From contig JASLNU010000118.1 in assembly GCA_030745835.1 (NCBI GenBank), forward strand, positions 1 to 26,944: 26,944 bases of DNA. The letters run 5' to 3'. The position numbers were made by a program, and so were the translations under genes. The notes beneath the pieces were generated by a model. The model ran no database searches. It worked only from the letters and a program-made list of their open reading frames with translations, and was not told where the DNA came from. Positions 22,393 through 26,944 of the stretch are shown here, in pieces (the stretch's first letter is position 1; each line of letters begins with the position of its first letter). Origin of the DNA: GCA-2687515 sp002687515 (lineage in GTDB: Bacteria > Pseudomonadota > Alphaproteobacteria > Rhodospirillales > UBA2165).

Positions 22393-23301
22393 ATGCCTGA
22401 ATTACGCAAACTGGAATACGGTGTGCCGACCGACACCACCGGCACCAGCGTTCAACTGGGCATCGATAAGGGGTTTTTCGAAGAAGAGGGCCTGGATCTG
22501 TCGATCAAGGTGATTTTCGGCGGCCCCGAATTGGCCGCCGCCTATGATTGCGGGGAAATCCTGGTCGGCGAGATCGGCTCGCCGCCGGCGATCAACGCCA
22601 TTGCATCGGGCGGCCGCTTCCGCATCGTCGGCAGCGGCTGCCGGCGGCAGGCACAGATGTATCTATGCGTCGGCAAGGGCATCACCTCCTATGCCGATAT
22701 CGAAGGCAAACGGCTCGGTCATTTGGGATTGGGAAGCTGCCCCGATTGGATTTCACGGAAGATTCTGAGCAAGCAGGGCGTCGATCTTGAAAAGGTCGAA
22801 TTCGTTCCCTTGCTCGACCGCTATCCGGAGGTCGTCGAGATGATGGCCGACGGCAGGCTCGACGCCTGCCTGGTTGCCGAGCCGACCGCTTCCGAAGGCG
22901 AGGAGGCGGGCATTATGGAGGTTTGGGCCGATGGTTCCGATGAAGCCTATATTCCCAACTTCCAGTGGATCGTAAGGGTTGCCAACACCGGCTTCATCGC
23001 CGAGCAAGCGGATACGGTGGCGGCGGTGTTGGCTGGCTGCCGGCGCTCCGCCCGTTACGCCGCCGCCCACCCGGACGAATGGATCGGGCTGCTGGTCGAG
23101 CGCTACGGCAGCGACGAGGCGGCGGCGCGCCGTTCCATCGAACGGGAGCTTGCGAGTTACGAATTGGATTGCCTGCTGGACATGGCGGGCCTGCAACGGG
23201 CGGTCGACATGCAACTGGAATTGGGCGGCATCGCCGAAGCCGCCACCGCCGCCGACTTTGTCGATATGCAATTTCAAGCGGCGCTTGCCGCCGCCGCCTA
23301 G
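22393..23301 (+). CDS. SBP-fold (NMT1/THI5-like) protein without signal peptide
   Basis: The 302-residue protein has the periplasmic-binding-protein type II fold of NitT/TauT/THI5-like proteins. It begins KLEYGVPTDTTGTSVQLGIDKGFFEEEGLDLSI, followed by GEIGSPPAINAIASGG, SYADIEGKRLGHLGLGSCPDWISRKIL and RLDACLVAEPTASEGE. From the ATG at 22393 (G-rich Shine-Dalgarno immediately upstream) there is no signal peptide or lipobox, and the in-frame extension to 22255 adds none. No ABC permease or ATPase gene is nearby. 4,5-Dihydroxyphthalate decarboxylase has this same fold, so a cytoplasmic enzyme or ligand-binding role is plausible. Its stop codon overlaps the region of the UbiD-family start, so the two are tightly coupled. 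Exact function unknown. Confidence 0.75.
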   Translation: MPELRKLEYGVPTDTTGTSVQLGIDKGFFEEEGLDLSIKVIFGGPELAAAYDCGEILVGEIGSPPAINAIASGGRFRIVGSGCRRQAQMYLCVGKGITSYADIEGKRLGHLGLGSCPDWISRKILSKQGVDLEKVEFVPLLDRYPEVVEMMADGRLDACLVAEPTASEGEEAGIMEVWADGSDEAYIPNFQWIVRVANTGFIAEQADTVAAVLAGCRRSARYAAAHPDEWIGLLVERYGSDEAAARRSIERELASYELDCLLDMAGLQRAVDMQLELGGIAEAATAADFVDMQFQAALAAAA

Positions 23302-23303
23302 TG

Positions 23304-24884
23304 ATGAACGATCAAAGCCAAGCCAATTTGGAGCCGATCGACGATCTCAGAAGCTGGCTCCGGCGGCTGGAATTGGAAGAGCACCTGACCCATGTCACCG
23401 AAGCGGTCGACTGGGACCTTGAGCTTTCGGGCGTCGTGAGACGGACCTACGATGTTCTCGGCGACGCCTCGCCGGCCTTGTTGTTCGAGAACATCAACGG
23501 CTATCAGGCACCCGAACCGAATAAGCTTTTTATCGGTCAGTTCCGCTCCTACAGCCGCATCTGCACGCTGCTTGACCTCGACCCCGCCACCTCGACGCGG
23601 CGCGACATCGTGCGCCGGCTGAAAACCCTGTTTCTCGATGAAATTCCGCCGCTCGAGGTGGCGGAGGCGCCGGTTCACGAATGTATCGATGAGGGCGACG
23701 CCATCAATGTGCTGAAATTTCCGGTTCCCCGTTTCAATTACCGCGACGGTGGCCGTTACGTCGGCACCATGCATGCGGTCATCACCAAGGATTTGAACTC
23801 GGACTGGGTCAATCTCGGACTGTACCGGGTGATGGTGCACAACGAGCGGGAACTGGGCATCTATTTCCTGCCCGGGCGCCAGCATATCGGCAAACAATAT
23901 CTCGACTATGCCGAACGGGATGAGCCGATGCCGGTGGCCATCGCCATCGGCCTCGATCCGAGATTGGCCTTCATCGCATCGGGCAATGTGCCGGCCGGCG
24001 TTTGTGAATACGACATTGCCGGCTCGATGAAGGGCGGGCCGATCGAGGTGGTCAAGGGCAAGACCGTCGATCTGCCGGTGCCGGCCAAGGCGGAAATCGT
24101 CATCGAGGGCTTCATCGATCCCAAGGAGTTCCGCGATGAAGGCCCGTTCGGCGAATATCCGGGCTATTACGGCGAAGTGCCGGGACCGGCGCCGCTGGTG
24201 CGGGTGACCGCCGTCACGCATCGCCAGGACCCGGTTTTTCAGGCTTCCATCGAGGGCCACCCGATCAACGAATCGCACGTCATGTCGAGCGTCATGAAAT
24301 CGGCCACCATTTGGAACGAGCTTGAACATAACGGCGTGCCCGGAATCCAGGACGTCGCCTGCGTTCCCGAAGCCTCCAACGCCCATATGGTGGTTTCGGT
24401 CAAACCCACGGTGCCGGCGCACGCCGATTGGATCGCCTCGGTGGTCTGGGGAACCTCGTCTTCGGTATGGCTGTTCAAGCATCTGTTCGTGGTCGACGAC
24501 GACATCGATCCTTGGGACATCGGCCAGGTTTCCTGGGCCATGGCCTGGCGGGTCAAGGCCAGCGAGGATATCAAGGTCTGGAAAAATCACCGGGGATCGC
24601 CCATCGATCCGCGCCAGGAGCCCGAGCAAAAGGGCTATTGGGACCGCGTATTGATCGATGCGACGCGGCCTTGGGGCTGGCAGCCGCGCGCCGTTTGGGG
24701 ATCGGAAGGGGTGGGCAAGGGGGAGCCGCAAAAATTCCCGCCGACCAGCCGGCCCGACCAGAACACCATCGATCTGGTCAATCAAAAATGGGACCGTTAC
24801 GGCATCGAGCCGGTTGGAGAATTCATCGGCAGTCCGGTCGGCATCATGCGCAACTGGTGGCAGCCGCCCGAGGACCAAGAATAG
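23304..24884 (+). CDS. UbiD-family prenylated-FMN-dependent (de)carboxylase
   Basis: The 526-residue protein is a UbiD-family enzyme that decarboxylates or carboxylates unsaturated or aromatic acids using prenylated FMN. The catalytic triad is visible as NLGLYR (Arg175) and DEGPFGEYPGYYG (Glu279, Glu284), with the same spacing as Arg173/Glu277/Glu282 of the fungal ferulate decarboxylase Fdc1. Other signatures are KFPVPRFNYRDGGRYVG and PAGVCEYDIAG. The ATG at 23304 follows the upstream stop by 2 bp. A longer frame from 22965 is rejected because it overlaps the SBP-fold gene in another phase. No UbiX (flavin prenyltransferase) is in the window, so the cofactor must be made elsewhere. Substrate unknown. 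Confidence 0.92.
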   Translation: MNDQSQANLEPIDDLRSWLRRLELEEHLTHVTEAVDWDLELSGVVRRTYDVLGDASPALLFENINGYQAPEPNKLFIGQFRSYSRICTLLDLDPATSTRRDIVRRLKTLFLDEIPPLEVAEAPVHECIDEGDAINVLKFPVPRFNYRDGGRYVGTMHAVITKDLNSDWVNLGLYRVMVHNERELGIYFLPGRQHIGKQYLDYAERDEPMPVAIAIGLDPRLAFIASGNVPAGVCEYDIAGSMKGGPIEVVKGKTVDLPVPAKAEIVIEGFIDPKEFRDEGPFGEYPGYYGEVPGPAPLVRVTAVTHRQDPVFQASIEGHPINESHVMSSVMKSATIWNELEHNGVPGIQDVACVPEASNAHMVVSVKPTVPAHADWIASVVWGTSSSVWLFKHLFVVDDDIDPWDIGQVSWAMAWRVKASEDIKVWKNHRGSPIDPRQEPEQKGYWDRVLIDATRPWGWQPRAVWGSEGVGKGEPQKFPPTSRPDQNTIDLVNQKWDRYGIEPVGEFIGSPVGIMRNWWQPPEDQE

Positions 24885-24946
24885 CCGTCCGGGTGCGGTT
24901 TGCCGAGTTGCCGAAGACTTCAACCGGAAAAATTTGAGGCCGGTTC

Positions 24947-25402
24947 ATGGTAGAGGTATTTCTACAGTGGCGTGACGATTATCTGATCGGGGTCGAAGAA
25001 CTCGATTTCGAACATAGGGATTTGTTCGCCCGCCTGAACGAGCTGCACGAGGAGTTGGCTCACGATGCCGATCGGGCCAGAATCGAAAACTGTCTCGGTG
25101 AAATCTGCGCTCGGATGGCAGCCCACTTTGCGCTGGAAGAAAAATTCATGCGCGACACGGACTTCCCCGAATATGACCACCACAAGAAAGAGCATGACGA
25201 TTTTCTGGAAGTCATCATCGATTATGCCGAGGAAATCGGCTCCACACGAGATATCACGAAACGCGATGAGCTCGAATCCGAATTGCAGCACTGGATCATC
25301 GACCACGTTACGACCAGCGATCAGGAACTGGGATACCCAAAGGAACGCACGGCGGGTTTCTGGAAAAAAGTGAGCGGAAGCATTTTCCCAAAAGACAGGT
25401 AG
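24947..25402 (+). CDS. Bacteriohemerythrin
   Basis: The 151-residue four-helix-bundle protein binds O2 at a di-iron centre. All seven expected ligands are present: His23 (LDFEH), His60 and Glu64 (HFALEE), His79 and His83 (HHKKEH), His120 and Asp125 (WIIDHVTTSD). The N-terminal W-x-x-x-Y-x-x-G-V segment is standard. The ATG at 24947 has GAGG upstream. It lies 62 bp after the UbiD-family gene and may be read through from it. A role in oxygen supply or sensing is possible. Length is slightly above the family norm because of a short tail after the last ligand. Confidence 0.93.
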   Translation: MVEVFLQWRDDYLIGVEELDFEHRDLFARLNELHEELAHDADRARIENCLGEICARMAAHFALEEKFMRDTDFPEYDHHKKEHDDFLEVIIDYAEEIGSTRDITKRDELESELQHWIIDHVTTSDQELGYPKERTAGFWKKVSGSIFPKDR

Positions 25403-25425
25403 CGGCTGAACCGTTGACGTTGAAG

Positions 25426-25499
25426 AGTCCGCTTTCGGGGGTAAAAAAGACATCATTTTTATGGTGCAGGAGGTCCGCTTTTAGCCAGAAGCGGACATC
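25426..25499. repeat. GTCCGCTT inverted-repeat element, copy cluster 1
   Basis: A half copy GTCCGCTTTCGGGG is at 25426-25439. A full copy at 25473-25499 has GTCCGCTT and AAGCGGAC as perfect 8-bp arms around TTAGCCAG, followed by ATC. The same element recurs twice more downstream. Confidence 0.75.
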
Positions 25500-25526
25500 G
25501 GACTGGTGTCTGGGCTCTTAGTCGTC

Positions 25527-25552
25527 ATACCAAAATCTGTTGATTTCGGTAT
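25527..25552. promoter_or_regulatory. Inverted repeat upstream of response regulator
   Basis: ATACCAAAATC (25527-25537) and GATTTCGGTAT (25542-25552) pair over 11 positions with one mismatch around a TGTT loop. TATACT, a good -10-like hexamer, overlaps its right end (25550-25555). It may be the response-regulator promoter with an overlapping operator. Confidence 0.4.
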
Positions 25553-25597
25553 ACTAATCAAATTGAGATGTTAGATGCGACGGGCCGGCAGGTTCCC

Positions 25598-25957
25598 ATG
25601 GCGAATATTCTGATTGTCGATGATGAGCAACTGATTTTGGATATGCTTCGGCTTTGGCTCGAAGACGCAGGCCATTCCGTAACCGACGCGACGGATGGCA
25701 ATATTGCTCTGGTAAAAATGAAAGAGACGAAGATTGATATTCTCGTGAGCGACCTGTTCATGCCGGAGAAAGAGGGCACAGAACTAATAATGGAAGTTCG
25801 AAATGCCTATCCCGAAACGGCAATCATCGCTATCTCCGGACATCAGAAGGGGTCAGTTCATCTCGCGACGGCAAAAAAGTTGGGTGCTGATCACATCCTT
25901 TCAAAGCCTTTTGACCAACACGAATTCCTCCAAACGATAACCAACCAGTTGTCTTAG
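25598..25957 (+). CDS. Single-domain response regulator (CheY-like)
   Basis: The 119-residue protein is a stand-alone receiver domain: NILIVDDEQ (Asp8, Asp9 acidic pocket), phosphoacceptor Asp52 in LVSDLFMP, Ser80 in IAISGHQ and Lys103 in ILSKPF. There is no output domain. The ATG at 25598 matches the usual receiver start; an in-frame ATG at 25568 would add ten residues and cannot be excluded. No histidine kinase is adjacent. Flanking intergenic repeats and AT-richer sequence suggest it is outside the catabolic island. Confidence 0.9.
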   Translation: MANILIVDDEQLILDMLRLWLEDAGHSVTDATDGNIALVKMKETKIDILVSDLFMPEKEGTELIMEVRNAYPETAIIAISGHQKGSVHLATAKKLGADHILSKPFDQHEFLQTITNQLS

Positions 25958-26274
25958 CGTCTCAAACCCAACAATTGGCCCAAATGCCCTGGATGTCTGC
26001 TTTCGGGGTAAGAGCGGACATCAAATTGCTGCCGCTGACCGTCTGCTTTTAGCCACTTCCAGACGGTAAATGGATTGAGTACTGCTCGGTCAGGCCAACG
26101 CAAATATCGATCCCGGGCATCAGCCCCATAAAGCGTTCGCTGCCGGGCACTCAGATACTCGGGGATCGTTCTCAATCATATAACTTGAGACCGCGACAGG
26201 AGATAGGTAAACACATGGAGTAGCCGACGATAAGAGACCAGATCTCGGTCGGCGATCATCGGGGATGCAATAAG
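25958..26274. other. 317-bp intergenic region with repeat copies
   Basis: No gene is supported here. The minus-strand frame at 25954-26175 has no recognisable family and runs through the repeat copies. The region carries two repeat-like segments at 25993-26055 and no clear promoter. Confidence 0.5.
25993..26055. repeat. GTCCGCTT inverted-repeat element, copy cluster 2
   Basis: At 25993-26022 ATGTCTGCT and AGCGGACAT(C) form arms with one G-T-type change around TTCGGGGTAAG. A degenerate half copy GTCTGCTTTTAGCCA follows at 26041-26055 and matches the loop of the copy at 25473-25499. Confidence 0.65.
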
Positions 26275-26655
26275 ATGCCAATACAAGCCGTCTGGAATAC
26301 AGATACCTATGCGACCGCCGTGCATACGGGGGTCATTACATTTCAAGAAATGATGGATTTCCATTTGCAACTCCCTTCCGATCCCCGGTGGGAAATATTG
26401 CAGCATGCACTTTCGGACTGGCGCCGGGTCGAAAGAATCATCGCTACCGAAGACGAATTGAAGCTGCTGGCGGTCCACCTTTCCGTCTATGATCTCACTT
26501 TGAACAAACTTCGTCTCGCGTTGGTACCCGGCCAATACGAGAACGCTATTGAATATGGAAATTTATTCGTGGCAGAAATGGCCAAGTACGAAACCGAAGT
26601 AAAGATGTTACCGACTATCGACGAAGCTGAACATTGGCTTTTCAACGAAGACTAA
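26275..26655 (+). CDS. Small protein, possibly STAS/SpoIIAA-like
   Basis: The 126-residue soluble protein begins AVWNTDTYATAVHTGVITFQEMMDFHLQL and continues DPRWEILQHALSDWRRVERI. Later come LALVPGQYENAIEYGNLFVAEM and a C-terminal IDEAEHWLF. The order of strand, helix with G-x-I-T-x-x-E, D-P-R, a buried D-x-R, and a final helix ending in Trp-Leu recalls the SpoIIAA/STAS-like proteins frequent in alphaproteobacteria. No catalytic motif is evident. A G-rich tract about 9 bp upstream may be the ribosome binding site. It sits between repeat clusters, downstream of the response regulator on the same strand but 317 bp away. The family call is tentative. Confidence 0.6.
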   Translation: MPIQAVWNTDTYATAVHTGVITFQEMMDFHLQLPSDPRWEILQHALSDWRRVERIIATEDELKLLAVHLSVYDLTLNKLRLALVPGQYENAIEYGNLFVAEMAKYETEVKMLPTIDEAEHWLFNED

Positions 26656-26944
26656 TCCTCCCCTGCCAGCAACCAACGGTTCGCGAAGCTCTCGCCTTTC
26701 TGGGCGAGATAGGGCGCCTAACACGTAGCCCTCATGCCCGCATGTCGCCTGTTTCTCGCAATGGTCCGCTCAGGGTCAGAAGCGGACATTGGGCGACTGT
26801 CACCGGAATGTCCGCTTATATGAGGCACTTTCTGTCAAGGCGGTTTTATTTCAATTTGCATGATGGTCATTTCCGATGATTGGCCTTTTCGATATGGGCG
26901 GGTCTCGCAACGGGTTCCAAGTTTCGAGCGAATGATCGCATCAA
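26656..26944. other. Right-edge intergenic region
   Basis: I see no gene. The frame 26634-26879 overlaps the repeat copies and has no recognisable content. The third repeat cluster lies within this stretch. Confidence 0.5.
26764..26823. repeat. GTCCGCTT inverted-repeat element, copy cluster 3
   Basis: GTCCGCT (26764-26770) and AGCGGAC (26781-26787) form a perfect 7-bp stem around CAGGGTCAGA. A further half copy ATGTCCGCTTATATGA starts at 26808. Confidence 0.7.

Noticed and set aside
22965..23303. N-terminal extension of the UbiD-family frame
   Set aside because: It overlaps the SBP-fold gene in another phase and translates to Arg/His/Gly-rich sequence. The ATG at 23304 matches the family start.
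23298..24923. 541-residue open frame on the minus strand opposite the UbiD-family gene
   Set aside because: It is the exact antisense of a gene with an intact catalytic triad and has no family resemblance; it is a codon-bias shadow.
25954..26175. 73-residue minus-strand frame after the response regulator
   Set aside because: No family is recognised, there is no ribosome site, and it reads through repeat copies.
25426..26823. CRISPR-like array
   Set aside because: The repeat copies are irregularly spaced, palindromic and variable, with genes between them. There is no regular repeat-spacer pattern and no cas gene.

Overview
The window looks like part of an alphaproteobacterial chromosome, probably from a free-living Rhodospirillales-like organism. 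The reasons are GC-rich coding DNA, Shine-Dalgarno sites of the GGAG type, several TTG/GTG starts, and gene families typical of that group (IorAB-type molybdenum oxidoreductase, PrpD family, UbiD family, repeated intergenic GTCCGCTT inverted repeats). This assignment is inference from content; no rRNA or other marker gene is present, and no tRNA was recognised.

Layout. 1-985: a compact higBA toxin-antitoxin pair in AT-richer DNA. 986-4614: a beta-hydroxyacid dehydrogenase, then a convergent two-gene Tat-exported molybdenum hydroxylase (large subunit plus 2Fe-2S subunit). 4898-5236: a small unknown protein ending at a bidirectional terminator. 5304-8911 (minus strand): a catabolic-looking operon with two ACMSD-type amidohydrolases flanking two RraA/HMG-aldolase-like genes and a truncated third copy. 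9329-10105: an organomercurial lyase (MerB) homologue. 10198-13475: a VOC-fold protein diverging from an amidohydrolase plus phenylacetate-CoA-ligase-like pair. 13481-14278: a divergent ComA (phosphosulfolactate synthase)-like protein, then an IS1595-type transposase relic and a small zinc-ribbon protein.

14911-22172 (minus strand) is the most striking part. A methyltransferase and a MmgE/PrpD protein are followed by TWO full-length glutamate mutase E-chain paralogues, one B12-binding S chain and one MutL/GlmL protein. Compared with the clostridial glutamate mutase E chain as I remember it, both paralogues keep the fold and the cobalamin/adenosine-side residues but have lost most of the glutamate-binding residues. 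This suggests an adenosylcobalamin carbon-skeleton mutase acting on something other than glutamate. The divergent operon 22393-24884 encodes a solute-binding-protein-fold protein without a signal peptide and a UbiD-family decarboxylase with an intact Arg/Glu/Glu triad. A 13-bp inverted repeat lies between the two operons.

24947-26944: a bacteriohemerythrin, a single-domain response regulator and a small STAS-like protein in AT-richer DNA studded with a repeated GTCCGCTT/AAGCGGAC element.

Taken together, the central 20 kb looks like an accessory catabolic island for an aromatic or dicarboxylic acid (decarboxylases, hydratase/aldolase-like enzymes, CoA ligase, extradiol-type VOC protein, Mo-hydroxylase, B12 mutase). 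The substrate cannot be read from the sequence.
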